64,000 nt of DNA from Erwinia mallotivora (GTDB taxonomy: Bacteria > Pseudomonadota > Gammaproteobacteria > Enterobacterales > Enterobacteriaceae): NCBI RefSeq assembly GCF_000590885.1, contig NZ_JFHN01000034.1, positions 1-64,000 on the forward strand, read 5' to 3'. Below are positions 54,147 through 63,568 of the stretch, one piece after another. The notes under the pieces were generated by a model. The model saw only the letters and a list, made by a program, of their open reading frames with translations. It was not told where the DNA came from and did not search any database. The translations under genes were made by a program, and so were the position numbers. Numbering within the stretch: position 1 is the first letter of the stretch; every line of letters starts with the position of its first letter.

Positions 54147-56492
54147 GTGACAAAAGAAGATTTCTTTTCAGGCTGTTTCATCGCCTTTTTAGGCAGAACG
54201 CTCGATCAATATGATTTCTCAATTGCGATATCGGCTTTTCAGGCGGACAATTTATCATTTGGACCTGGCACCGTCGGAATAAAAAATATTCATATTGCAT
54301 CCTCGCAGCCATTTATCGAGTGGGTCAGAGAAAATATTACGCGTGCGAAAATAATGCCCCTACTGCGAAATAAGACAGCTCTCTTTGGGCCTGATGGCGA
54401 AAAATGTTTTCCACAATTTTGCATTCGCACCTCATTTCCGGAATTAAGTCCGGATTTTCCTGTTGTCGGCTATCTGCCTGCTTCTCCCGAACACGATCTG
54501 GCTTTTGAGCTTATTCTTTCAGAGACAACTCTGGCCTGTCGTCTGCATTATTCCTGCGCCACATTTAACAAAAAAACTATCACTGACTGGAGTGAATGGC
54601 TGGCTGCACTAATAACAAATGCTGTTACGGAACCCAATATTCCGGTGCGCATGTTAGAATTGCTGACCAGCCAGTCCCGTGATTTTATATTGTATAATCT
54701 GAATGATACTGCACGCAGCTATCCTCTTAACTGCCCGGTTGATCGGCTTATAGACTATTCTTCATCGCGTACGGCCATTGTATGCCAGGATCGGCAACTT
54801 ACTTATTATCAACTGGGGCAGGAGGTCAATACGCTTGCTCAGATTCTGGTAGAGAACGGTGCCAGACCAGGAAAACCAGTTGGCGTTATGCTGACAAGAA
54901 GCAGTTATTTAATCATCTCGCTGCTTGCCGCCATTAAAATCGGTGCGCCTTACGTTCCATTAGATCCTGCTTATCCTGCGGACAGAGTTGAGTTGATGAT
55001 TAAAATATCGCAAACAGATATTTTGTTGTCCGACAGGCCCCTTGATGAGCACACGGAATACACCGGATTAGTTATCGACCCTGTGGTGGCAATTAAGGCT
55101 GCCGCCCGTCGTCCGGCTACGGCTGTTCAGTATGATTTTGCCAGTGATACACTCGCTTATATCATTTTTACCTCCGGCTCAACGGGCCTGCCTAAAGGGG
55201 TAATGGTAGAGCAGAAAAATGTTGTTAATTTTATTTTTGCTATGCGCGAGTCGCTCCCTTTGCCAGCCAATCCAACGGTTCTGGGGCTGACCTCTGTCTC
55301 CTTTGATATTTTCGTACTCGAACTTTTTCTCACTCTGGCATCAGAAGGGACGTTGGTTCTGGCAGCAGAAGAACAGCAAACCAACCCTTACGAAATTGCG
55401 GCGCTCTTGCAGCAATACTCTGTTGAACTGGCGCAGATGACGCCATCGCGTCTTCAGCTTCTTGCTGCTTCTGAGCTTAATCTTAACAGCCTGTTCAGTA
55501 CCTTAAAGCTGTTGCTGGTGGGCGGTGAGGCCTTCCCGCTTTCTTTACTCGAAAATCTGAAAGATATTAAGACATTACGCATATTTAATATGTATGGCCC
55601 TACTGAAACCACGGTGTGGTCAGCGGTTAAAGAGATGACTGAGGCCACAGCGGTCACACTCGGAAGCCCTGTTGCCAATACCCAATTGTATCTGCTGGAT
55701 CAACATTTAACGCCGGTGCCTCGCGGAATGTGCGGCGACCTCTATATATCCGGCGAGGGTCTGGCCAGAGGCTACTTTAACGATCAGCAACGCACCCAGC
55801 AGGTCTATATTGATAATCCATTTATTGCCGGCAGGAAGATGTATCGCAGCGGTGATCTCGCTGCCTGGAATGACCGTTATGAGCTGGAGTATTTTGGACG
55901 AAGTGATAATCAGATTAAGCTTCGGGGTTACCGCATTGAATTACAGGAAATTGAAAATACACTTCAGGATTACCCCGCATTAACGGGTGTCGCGGTGATT
56001 CTGAGAACCTCCGGTGATGGCAGCCCAATCATTGCGGCCTTTTACACGGCACAGGAAAAACTGTGTGCTGAGCAACTACATAGCTGGCTGGGTAAGAAAT
56101 TGCCCGCCCCGATGTTGCCCGGCGTCTGGATTCAGTTAGATAAATTTCCTTTAACGCCAAACAGTAAAATCGATCGTAAGCAATTGCCAGAAAACATTCA
56201 GCCCTGGCTTGCTGTGCCACCTGGTGACGCGATGGTTACACCTGCGGAAAATGAACCTGCTCTTATGCAGGCGCTCAGATCTGTCTGGCAAAGTGTACTG
56301 GGTGACATTCCACTGACTGAGGAAAGTAACTTCTTTAACGTGGGTGGAACTTCGATAAGCATGGTTTTGCTGCACAGCAGAGTTCAGAAGCATTTGAATA
56401 GGGTTATCGATATCAACGACTTTTTCACCCAACCGACTCTGGCCGGGAACTATCATTGCATTCTTAAGCAGGGTGATGAGCTGTTGTTATAG
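54147..56492 (+). CDS. Hybrid megasynthase, second part: condensation remainder, adenylation, carrier
   Basis: 781 residues from the GTG at 54147; the frame is open from 54108, immediately after the TAA. Read-through gives WIAKIHNFCQQQG followed by VTKEDFFSGCFIAFLGRTLDQYDF, the normal continuation of a condensation domain. The adenylation domain (about 190-680) has YIIFTSGSTGLPKGVM, SFDIFVLELF, NMYGPTETTVW, YRSGDLAAWN, NQIKLRGYRIEL and PLTPNSKIDRKQLP with the catalytic Lys. The carrier domain has NFFNVGGTSISM with its Ser. No thioesterase or reductase follows. The GTG has only a poor ribosome site, so this half may be unexpressed or produced by reinitiation. Confidence 0.82.
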   Translation: MTKEDFFSGCFIAFLGRTLDQYDFSIAISAFQADNLSFGPGTVGIKNIHIASSQPFIEWVRENITRAKIMPLLRNKTALFGPDGEKCFPQFCIRTSFPELSPDFPVVGYLPASPEHDLAFELILSETTLACRLHYSCATFNKKTITDWSEWLAALITNAVTEPNIPVRMLELLTSQSRDFILYNLNDTARSYPLNCPVDRLIDYSSSRTAIVCQDRQLTYYQLGQEVNTLAQILVENGARPGKPVGVMLTRSSYLIISLLAAIKIGAPYVPLDPAYPADRVELMIKISQTDILLSDRPLDEHTEYTGLVIDPVVAIKAAARRPATAVQYDFASDTLAYIIFTSGSTGLPKGVMVEQKNVVNFIFAMRESLPLPANPTVLGLTSVSFDIFVLELFLTLASEGTLVLAAEEQQTNPYEIAALLQQYSVELAQMTPSRLQLLAASELNLNSLFSTLKLLLVGGEAFPLSLLENLKDIKTLRIFNMYGPTETTVWSAVKEMTEATAVTLGSPVANTQLYLLDQHLTPVPRGMCGDLYISGEGLARGYFNDQQRTQQVYIDNPFIAGRKMYRSGDLAAWNDRYELEYFGRSDNQIKLRGYRIELQEIENTLQDYPALTGVAVILRTSGDGSPIIAAFYTAQEKLCAEQLHSWLGKKLPAPMLPGVWIQLDKFPLTPNSKIDRKQLPENIQPWLAVPPGDAMVTPAENEPALMQALRSVWQSVLGDIPLTEESNFFNVGGTSISMVLLHSRVQKHLNRVIDINDFFTQPTLAGNYHCILKQGDELLL

Positions 56493-56520
56493 CAGCCGGC
56501 TGCATTCCGCCATATCAACT

Positions 56521-56620
56521 CAGAACCATTGATATAGCCGCCAGCAACGGCAGGCGGCTGGGACGGCCTGACAGTATGATGAATGAGGTACTGGTCAGGC
56601 TTAAAGCCATTCTGAGCTGA
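56521..56620 (+). pseudogene. chpB toxin 3' remnant
   Basis: The last 32 codons of a ChpB-like toxin without any 5' part, reading RTIDIAASNGRRLGRPD and ending RLKAILS. It matches the end of the intact toxin at 57704-57806, with one codon deleted. It begins 29 bp after the megasynthase stop. Confidence 0.85.
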
Positions 56621-56870
56621 TGCTTTTTATCTGACCTGAATGTGGGCGCTGTCACACAGCGCTCTGATGTTGCATATCGACGCAAGCTGAGATTCTTTGT
56701 TGTTGCAGCGATAGTTGAGGTAGCAAAGGCGTAATCACCCGGACAGGCAGGCAGATACAAAGCATGGGAAGTGGTCAGTTCAGGGGGGATCACAAAGCTG
56801 GCTGCTGCGGATTTCTGCGTTTGAGAGGCGAGAGGGGCACTCCATTATCAAACAGAAATGACCGCAAATC
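56521..56870 (+). repeat. Duplicated chpB tail plus downstream DNA, copy A
   Basis: About 350 bases aligning with 57704-58062: toxin tail, then shared words such as CCTGAATGTGGGCGCTGT, GCGATAGTTGAGGTAGCAAA and ATCAAACAGAAATGA-like. Clearly diverged (many substitutions), so the duplication is not recent. The remainder to 57183 holds no gene I can support. Confidence 0.85.
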
Positions 56871-57183
56871 AGAGCAACCCTTTCGACGGATGTGCGGGTG
56901 CAGCCATGATATGGAAGCTGCGCCGCATTTTGGTTACCTGATCCGTCATAATCCTTTGAACTGAAAAAACAGTTTTCTATTATCGGGCTTCTTAATTACG
57001 CACCGGGCGCCCGGCTGTCCGCAATGCTTTATGAATTGAAACAAGCGTCTGCTGCATCAGGATGGTCACCACTGAAAATTGCCGGAACAGTACTTCGACA
57101 GACTAAGGCTCTGTTCACGCTTTATTGCACTGGGGAAATCACAATGGATCTGATGAATAATTGCGCATCGCCTGCCAGAAATG

Positions 57184-57200
57184 TTATATTAAAATATAAT
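57184..57200 (+). promoter_or_regulatory. Toxin-antitoxin operator and -10 box
   Basis: Perfect inverted repeat TTATATT-AA-AATATAA (57184-57199), overlapping TATAAT at 57195-57200, followed by GGAGG at 57205-57209 before the antitoxin ATG. Antitoxin binding here would shut its own promoter. Confidence 0.6.
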
Positions 57201-57215
57201 ATCTGGAGGTGCTCT

Positions 57216-57473
57216 ATGTATACTACTCGCCTGAAAAAGGTTGGCGGATCCATTATGTTGGCGGTTCCTCCCGCCGTGTTGAAAACGCTGGAGCTGTCGA
57301 CGGACAGCGAAGTGGGTATGACCATTGATAATGGCTGCCTGATTATCGAACCTCAGAAACGGCCCCGTTATTCACTTGAGGAGCTGCTGGCACAGTGTGA
57401 TCCGCACGCCGAAGTGAGCGAAGTGGATCGGGAATGGATTGATGCGCCAGCGGTGGGCAAGGAGATCCTGTAA
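57216..57473 (+). CDS. chpS: ChpS/MazE-type antitoxin
   Basis: 85 residues. N-terminal AbrB/SpoVT swapped-hairpin DNA-binding fold (TTRLKKVGGSIMLAVPPAVLKTLEL), then RYSLEELLAQCDPHAE, near-identical to the E. coli ChpS neutralising region. It binds the adjacent toxin and represses the operon. GGAGG is six bases before the ATG at 57216; the longer frame from 57024 is not credible. It abuts the toxin start. Confidence 0.92.
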   Translation: MYTTRLKKVGGSIMLAVPPAVLKTLELSTDSEVGMTIDNGCLIIEPQKRPRYSLEELLAQCDPHAEVSEVDREWIDAPAVGKEIL

Positions 57474-57806
57474 ATGGACAGAGGGGAAATCTGGCTTGTT
57501 TCACTGGACCCGATTGCTGGTCACGAGCAAAGCGGAAAACGTCCGGTGCTTATCGTATCGAAGGCATCGTTTAACAAGCTGACCCAGCTACCCGTTGTTG
57601 TTCCCGTCACCAGCGGCGGAAACTTCGCCCGCGCCGCCGGTTTTACCGTCTCACTGGACGGCGCGGGTACAAAGACGGCGGGCGTTATTCGCTGTGACCA
57701 GCCCAGAACCATTGATATGGCAGCCCGAAGCGGTAAGCGGCTGGAACGTATACCCGACGCTGTTGTGAATGAAGTGCTGGCCCGACTGGAAGCTATTCTG
57801 AGCTGA
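57474..57806 (+). CDS. chpB: ChpB/MazF/PemK-type mRNA interferase toxin
   Basis: 110 residues. MDRGEIWLVSLDPIAGHEQSGKRPVLIVS is the conserved MazF start (with the catalytic Arg region), VVVPVTSGGNFARAAGFTV and GVIRCDQPRTIDMAAR follow in family order. It cleaves mRNA until bound by ChpS. It starts directly after the antitoxin stop. The tail and the DNA behind it exist as a second, decayed copy at 56521. Confidence 0.93.
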   Translation: MDRGEIWLVSLDPIAGHEQSGKRPVLIVSKASFNKLTQLPVVVPVTSGGNFARAAGFTVSLDGAGTKTAGVIRCDQPRTIDMAARSGKRLERIPDAVVNEVLARLEAILS

Positions 57807-58062
57807 TGATTTTTATCTGGCCTGAATGTGGGCGCTGTTACATATAGCGCTCTCATGTTGTATATCGACGGAGGTTCGGGATTCTTTTCGATTGAAGCGA
57901 TAGTTGAGGTAGCAAAGGCATAACCACCCTGATTGACAGGCAGATATATAGCTTCGGAAGCGGTTAGTTTACAGGGGTCATACAAGGCTGGTTGCTGTGG
58001 AATTCTGCGTTAGAGAGGGGTGGGGTGGTCACTCTGTTATCGAACAGAAATGATTGTAAATC
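57704..58062 (+). repeat. Duplicated chpB tail plus downstream DNA, copy B
   Basis: Intact counterpart of the 56521-56870 repeat, covering the toxin end and about 255 bp after its stop. Same orientation, about 1.18 kb apart. Confidence 0.85.
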
Positions 58063-58174
58063 AGACCACCCATGATGCGCAGAGAAAATCAGATACGCGT
58101 CGGTAGAGAGTTTCAGGCTGTCTTATTAAATCCGACTGAACAGGGAGATATAAGGACGCATGAAAACAAGAATA

Positions 58175-58250
58175 TGGCTCCTCTGACTGGACTCGAACCA
58201 GTGACATACGGATTAACAGTCCGCCGTTCTACCGACTGAACTACAGAGGA
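58175..58250 (-). tRNA. tRNA-Asn (anticodon GTT), copy 2
   Basis: 76 nt, identical to the copy at 26367, encoded CCA included. The upstream promoter flank shares AACGGGGCGCATA with copy 1, but the 3' flank differs, and I see no terminator stem behind it, whereas copy 1 has a strong one. A lost native 3' flank would fit insertion of foreign DNA at this tRNA end. Confidence 0.98.
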
Positions 58251-58643
58251 ATTGTTTCAACGGGGCGCATAGTAACGGCGGCATGACGGGCTGTCAACAT
58301 TAAAAAAAAGCCTTCACTTTCAGTTGGCTGTGTTTAAATCAATCCGGTCGGATAGTAAACAAATGGTGGCGTCAGCTCAGCTATCGCATTACTTTTTTAG
58401 CAATACATACTGAATACCCTGTGTCGGGCTGCGGCAAAATCTTAATAAAACGGTGTTACTGAAAATGACAGCTTATGGCGTTGGGTGTGTAACAGAGAGC
58501 CAGATATAAGGGAACAGGTTGGTTTCATCCTTTGCTGCCACAGCAACAAAGGATAAAGTGGCCATCCGCGGGAATGCCACGGTCGGCGACGCGTTTTCTC
58601 AAGCCTGAACGATGTTAGCGGCAGTTGATTCCGGGTTCTGCAA
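58251..58643. other. Intergenic region without a gene
   Basis: Contains the tRNA promoter side and an inverted repeat ATCCTTTG (58527-58534) / CAAAGGAT (58547-58554). No coding region supported. Confidence 0.5.
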
Positions 58644-59303
58644 TTACACGCGGATAAATTCTATTACCCACACCCAGGGGTTCACTTCCCAACTGGTGCC
58701 GCCATATTGCTCTGCCCAGTGCTTACGATAAGCATCTCGGGAGGAGAGAACTTCATTGTGAATGGTGAAAAAATTATTCAGGAAGTGCGAGTCAGCCTGA
58801 ATACCTTCCGCCATAACATCTTCACTGCTGATGTCCTGAATTTTCTCCACGCGAACATGGCTGATTTGCAGATTAATGCGGCTCGCCCAGCGAGGCATAT
58901 GAATACCCGCCTGCCAGCCAACGTGTTCATTTTCATCCTCGTAAGATGAAAACTGGCTGGTGTCTGCGCGATACTGGCAATAGCTGGAGGATTTGAAGCG
59001 GGAGGGCGTAAGCTCATAGTCAGGCATATCATGCTGACTGATTACCGGGCCGCGCCAGGTTTCCCGCACCCATAAACGATCGCCTGGCTGGCCGTAAGGA
59101 CAGTGATAACTGATGTTATCCATGCCCATTACGCGCTTACCCTGTAACTGATTGTTCAGCACGTCAATACCATAGCACCCCTCGTGATTATCCTGCCCTG
59201 GACCGAGTAGCTGTGACTTCATGATGCGCCGGGTTTGGCTCTGTTGCCCTGAGAGCAGCGCTTGCACCCGTTGACTGTTAAATAAAATCGGGCGTTCTTT
59301 CAT
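58644..59303 (-). CDS. Phage-type morphogenetic/ASCH-like protein
   Basis: 219 residues. KERPILFNSQRVQALLSGQQSQTRRIMK at the start, YGQPGDRLWVRETW, MPRWASRINLQISHVRVEKIQDIS and WEVNPWVWVIEF at the end are the familiar pattern of a protein common in lambdoid and P2-like prophages, with a PUA/ASCH-like fold. Biochemical role unknown. No other phage genes surround it, so it is a leftover or a moron-type gene next to the tRNA. Confidence 0.78.
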   Translation of the reverse strand: MKERPILFNSQRVQALLSGQQSQTRRIMKSQLLGPGQDNHEGCYGIDVLNNQLQGKRVMGMDNISYHCPYGQPGDRLWVRETWRGPVISQHDMPDYELTPSRFKSSSYCQYRADTSQFSSYEDENEHVGWQAGIHMPRWASRINLQISHVRVEKIQDISSEDVMAEGIQADSHFLNNFFTIHNEVLSSRDAYRKHWAEQYGGTSWEVNPWVWVIEFIRV

Positions 59304-59909
59304 GTTCAGACCTCTGTTACTTACTGATAAAAATGCTGATTACAGCCTCGCCAAAAAACAATATAAGTGACCGGAGAGTTCGCACCTGTAAAGAGCTTCA
59401 AAAAATATGATAAAAATTAATCATATTTATGTATGTTTTTACACTCTTCGCCCGGCACGCGGCTACGCAACGTCAGGGACTAAGCCAGCCCGATTATTAC
59501 TTATAAAACTGGTAATACCCAACAGAAACGCGAGGCAACAGATTTGATTTATGTTGCATTTACAATACATTACATTAATTTCAAACAACTTTTCTGTACT
59601 GATATATCGATAAGTAACGTCATGATGACGTCTGAGCCATCGTTAATTCTATCTTATGGTGTAACAAAATGCCGACAACTTGTTGTGATAGGTTGTTTAT
59701 TACTTTTTAAGGATTATCGGGCGGTTTAATCAAAAAATTTTTTGATAGTAAAATGCTGAAAGAAAGAAATATGTTGTGAGTTCGTTAAAATTAACGCTAT
59801 AAGTTTGATGTGGATCTCGTTTTGACCAGTTGGTCAATCTTTTCCCGCATGGTGGACAGGTCTGTTACCCACTGACATCTCTGGCCGTTCTGATAATAAG
59901 GAGAAGTCT
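59304..59909. other. AT-rich intergenic region without a supported gene
   Basis: About 600 bases. A 61-codon frame at 59544 shows no family features and no ribosome site. The last 30 bases carry AAGGAGAAG for the next gene. Confidence 0.5.
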
Positions 59910-60614
59910 ATGACACTCATTCACTGGCAAACCCGTTTTGAAAACTGGCTACACGAGACCTGGCCTCAGGATGATAAAGCCCATGATGTGGCACATCTGC
60001 GGCGTGTCTGGCAGACCGCCCGGAACATCCTGCAAACCACCCCGGCAGATGAGCTGGTGGTGCTGACGGGCTGTTATTTCCATGACATTGTCAATCTGCC
60101 AAAAAACCATCCTGAGCGGCATCTGGCTTCGGCCAAAGCGGCAGTAGAAACGCGCCCCATTCTGTCAGAGGTATTCCCTGATTTCCCAAAGCAAAAGGTT
60201 GAGGCGGTGGCCCATGCCGTTCATGTACACAGTTTCAGCGCGGGAGTTCCCGCTGAAACGACGGAGGCCAGAATTGTCCAGGATGCTGACAGACTCGAGT
60301 CGCTGGGGGCTATTGGCCTTGCACGGGTGTTTTATGTTTCGGGTGCCCTTGGGCGTTCACTGTTTGACACCAACGACCCGCTGGGCAAGCAGCGTACGCT
60401 GAATGATGCAGAGTGGGCGTTGGACCATTTCCAGAAAAAATTGCTGAAATTGCCAAAAACCATGCAGACCGCAGAAGGGCGCAGGCTGGCGGAATATAAT
60501 GCCCACTTTCTGGTGACCTATATGGCCAAGCTGTGCGCCGAGTTAAAGGGCGATCACTGTGCGCTGGATGAGGGTGTATTAACGGAGTTCGCCTCTGCTA
60601 CGGGGAAATATTAA
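59910..60614 (+). CDS. yedJ: HD-domain phosphohydrolase (YedJ-like)
   Basis: 234 residues. Metal-binding HD pattern: [11 protein letters not shown] (first His), GCYFHDIV (HD pair), [10 protein letters not shown] and [19 protein letters not shown] (last Asp). Same length and motifs as E. coli YedJ, which also lies beside dcm, as it nearly does here. It hydrolyses phosphate esters, physiological substrate uncertain. Strong AAGGAGAAG ribosome site. Confidence 0.88.
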   Translation: MTLIHWQTRFENWLHETWPQDDKAHDVAHLRRVWQTARNILQTTPADELVVLTGCYFHDIVNLPKNHPERHLASAKAAVETRPILSEVFPDFPKQKVEAVAHAVHVHSFSAGVPAETTEARIVQDADRLESLGAIGLARVFYVSGALGRSLFDTNDPLGKQRTLNDAEWALDHFQKKLLKLPKTMQTAEGRRLAEYNAHFLVTYMAKLCAELKGDHCALDEGVLTEFASATGKY

Positions 60615-60687
60615 ATTTTTGTGAACATATAGTTAAGCAAGGGCGTTTGGGCTACGGTGTTGGCAATAACACTCAGGAGAACGTGGT

Positions 60688-60939
60688 ATGACCGACACCG
60701 TCAGCTTAACAATAAAAATCGATCCCGCCTTGAAAGAAACACTGAAGACATTTGCTCTTGAAAATCAGATATCACTCAGCCAGGAAGTGACTCAACGTTT
60801 ACAGGCCAGCCTCGATCAGGATTCGGCACAGCCCGTGGATAATCTTAACCTTACTGAAGAAGCGGCCGATGACCAGCTTACTGCCAGCGAACTGAAACAG
60901 ATCCGCGTATTACTGAAAAAGTCTAAAAAGAAAAAATAG
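60688..60939 (+). CDS. Small ribbon-helix-helix-like protein
   Basis: 83 residues. TVSLTIKIDPALKETLKTFALENQISLSQEV has the strand-helix-helix layout of Arc/MetJ-type DNA-binding proteins; the rest is acidic and ends in a Lys run (KKSKKKK). AGGAG before the ATG. No toxin gene is adjacent, so a solo regulator is likelier than an antitoxin. Confidence 0.7.
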   Translation: MTDTVSLTIKIDPALKETLKTFALENQISLSQEVTQRLQASLDQDSAQPVDNLNLTEEAADDQLTASELKQIRVLLKKSKKKK

Positions 60940-60985
60940 TCCTGCGAGACCGCCCCCCTTTCGCCCGGCGTAGGGGGACGGTCTG

Positions 60986-62581
60986 TCACAGGACGAACTG
61001 ACTGACGCTGTGTGACAGACGTTGCGCATGTTCCACCAGTGTGGCTGAGGCCTGGGCATTTTCACCGGTCAGCGCCTCACTGATTTTTACCTGTTGATTA
61101 AGATCGTCAATTTCAGTTGCAATCGTATTAACCCGCCGACTTTGTGCGTCGGCATTTTGCAGCAACTCCTGCAATAATGTGACCACGCTGGTGACGGCTA
61201 CGGTAATGTCACCGTACAGGCTTTCCAGCGCCACAACGCTACTGAAACCCTTGTCAATGTGCTGGTGTGTACGGCTAATCAGTCGATCAATATTGCGGGT
61301 AGAAGTCCCGCTCTGCTCCGCCAGCATGCCAATCTCCTTCGCCACAATCGAGAAGCTACGGCCATAGATCCCAGCATGGGCAGATTCGATAGACGCGTTC
61401 AGCGACAGGAGTCGGGTCTGGAGTGACATTCCATCAAGCAGAGAAACGATGCCGGAAATTTCGCTGGCGGCATCCACGATCTGCCGCATTCGCGCGTCCA
61501 CTTCCGCGACCACATCGCCACATCGCCGGGTCAGCGTATCGGCTTCCTGTACCTGTTGGTTAGCATGGCTGGCGAATCCAACACTGTTTTCCACTTCTTC
61601 GGCCACGCGGTTCAGCCGTCCACTGAGATGTTCAAAAACGCTGCTCTGCTGCTGATTATGGTGGCTGAACTCACTGTTTTGCTGTGCTATCTGTCTGGCG
61701 CTGTCCATGACCGCCTGCGACACCGCGTTAATCTCCCTGACGATGTGCTGCAATCCCTGTCGCATTTCTTCAGTTGCCTGAATCAGCTGGCGAATTTCAC
61801 GTGCCTGCGGGCCAGACGTCAGCACCGGCTGTGAAAGTTCACCTAGAGCGTATCGGCTCAGTTGCCGGGAGAGTCTGTCCAGTGGCAGGATCACGCCGCG
61901 TAGCAGCAGCATCCCGCTGGTCAGTAACAGCAGCAACAGCAGAGCAAAGATCGCCAGCGAGAGATTACGATTATCGGTCAGCGCACTGAGGCTGGACTGG
62001 TTGAGCTGCGCGGCGCGGGCGTTGGCGCTGTTAATTGACTGGTAATAAGCATCATTAAACTGCTGCTGGTAAGCCTGCATCGGCACCATAAAAACAGCAT
62101 CGATATCCCTGGCATTTAGCCCTTTTAACTGTTCATCAAGTCCATCGGCCAGCAAATCGAAATTCTGTTTGAGCGGGCTGCCACTGTCCGCCTGCCAGGC
62201 GGTAAACAGGGTTCGCGCTTTATCCAGCGAGGCCCGGGCTGTTTCTGCCAGGCTTTTCCAGCTGTCCACTGAGCCGGTCTGATTGTCCTGCATCAACCAG
62301 ATGACGGCACGATTGCTGTTGTCGCTGGCCGTCAGCAGCTCCATCCTGGCTTCATCCAGCAGAGCCTGCCGCTGGTTCAACTGGTGTGACAGCTGCACAT
62401 TATGTTGCGTGCTGCCTACCAGGCGGGTGAGCAGCAGAGCGCTGCTACACTGCAACAGGCAGAACAACACCAGCAACAGCACGAAAGCCCCACGCAGGCT
62501 TTGCAGCCAGGCGGGACAGTGCAGAGTAAAACGGCGTGGGCGAAACCGCCAACGGAGGGGCAGGGTGGTGAGCAATGACAT
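60986..62581 (-). CDS. Methyl-accepting chemotaxis-type receptor
   Basis: 531 residues. Membrane helix 1 (about 28-52), periplasmic helical sensor to about 205, membrane helix 2 (about 207-230), HAMP (about 231-285) and a coiled-coil signalling domain. The hairpin tip reads SLQTRLLSLNASIESAHAGIYGRSFSIVAKEI, a noticeably divergent form of the canonical [21 protein letters not shown]. No C-terminal NWETF tether. Ligand unknown. Confidence 0.88.
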   Translation of the reverse strand: MSLLTTLPLRWRFRPRRFTLHCPAWLQSLRGAFVLLLVLFCLLQCSSALLLTRLVGSTQHNVQLSHQLNQRQALLDEARMELLTASDNSNRAVIWLMQDNQTGSVDSWKSLAETARASLDKARTLFTAWQADSGSPLKQNFDLLADGLDEQLKGLNARDIDAVFMVPMQAYQQQFNDAYYQSINSANARAAQLNQSSLSALTDNRNLSLAIFALLLLLLLTSGMLLLRGVILPLDRLSRQLSRYALGELSQPVLTSGPQAREIRQLIQATEEMRQGLQHIVREINAVSQAVMDSARQIAQQNSEFSHHNQQQSSVFEHLSGRLNRVAEEVENSVGFASHANQQVQEADTLTRRCGDVVAEVDARMRQIVDAASEISGIVSLLDGMSLQTRLLSLNASIESAHAGIYGRSFSIVAKEIGMLAEQSGTSTRNIDRLISRTHQHIDKGFSSVVALESLYGDITVAVTSVVTLLQELLQNADAQSRRVNTIATEIDDLNQQVKISEALTGENAQASATLVEHAQRLSHSVSQFVL

Positions 62582-62710
62582 GGCGAACTCCGGAAAAATA
62601 AAATGGAGTATTCATGGCATTGATGTCAGTTATTTTACAGGCGGCGGGCAGCTGCCATAAACAGCGGTCAATCTGTTAATAAGCCAAATTACCTGTGGAA
62701 ATTCTGCCGG

Positions 62711-63367
62711 TTATGGCTGCTCATCACCATAATAAAGCTTACCCAGCTTGATTAACGGACGGCCCTGACTTTTACGATGCAGGTTGGTATCTCGCAGGGA
62801 ATAGACGCAACCACAATACTCCTGCTGATAGAACCGTTCGCGTTTGCTGATCTCCACCATGCGTGCCGATCCGCCACCTTTACGCCAGTTATAATCCCAG
62901 TAGGTCAGTTGCGGATAGGGGGCGGTAGCGCGCATACCACAGTCATTAATCTGCTGCATGTTTTTCCAGCGAGAGATGCCAAGGCAGCTGGTCATCACCG
63001 GAAAACCATGTTCATGAGCATAAAGTGCGGTGCGCTCAAAGCGCATGTCGAAACACATGGTGCAACGCACGCCGCGTTCGGGCTCCCACTCCATGCCTTT
63101 GGCGCGTTCAAACCAGTTATCGGTATCGTAATCCGCATCAACAAAAGGCACCCCGTGCTTCTCAGCAAAGCGGATGTTTTCTTCTTTACGCAGCAGATAC
63201 TCTTTCTGCGGATGAATATTCGGATTGTAGAAAAAGATGGTGTAGTCGATACCGGCAGCCTGAATAGCTTCCATCACTTCGCCGGAACAGGGCGCACAGC
63301 AGGAGTGCAGCAGTAATTTATCCGCGCCGCCGGGCAGGGTCAGCTGGGGACGTGAGATCTCGCTCAT
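62711..63367 (-). CDS. queH: Epoxyqueuosine reductase QueH
   Basis: 218 residues from the ATG at 63367, which has GGAG nine bases upstream; an ATG at 63382 is the alternative. [11 protein letters not shown] and [12 protein letters not shown] bring the paired Cys that bind iron-sulfur, with [26 protein letters not shown] and [11 protein letters not shown] near the end. It does the last step of queuosine biosynthesis in tRNA, the role of QueG in E. coli. Confidence 0.92.
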   Translation of the reverse strand: MSEISRPQLTLPGGADKLLLHSCCAPCSGEVMEAIQAAGIDYTIFFYNPNIHPQKEYLLRKEENIRFAEKHGVPFVDADYDTDNWFERAKGMEWEPERGVRCTMCFDMRFERTALYAHEHGFPVMTSCLGISRWKNMQQINDCGMRATAPYPQLTYWDYNWRKGGGSARMVEISKRERFYQQEYCGCVYSLRDTNLHRKSQGRPLIKLGKLYYGDEQP

Positions 63368-63568
63368 GGCGTCAGACTCCATTAATCAGTAAAAAAACTG
63401 CGACAGTTTAGGTGGGCGGCGGGCAGATGTCACGGCAAGCCTTAGCGGAACCTTATAGATGTCTGATAGCAAAGCCTGCTGGCGGCCAGGCGTTCGGCCC
63501 CGTATAGCGGAACGCCTGGCACAGCGAGGATGACATGGTAGACTGTGCGCTCTGTTACTTTTAACCGG

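Noticed and set aside
56515..56793. 92-codon minus-strand frame
   Set aside because: Antisense to the duplicated chpB tail; a similar antisense frame exists on copy B, so it follows from the repeat and is not a gene.
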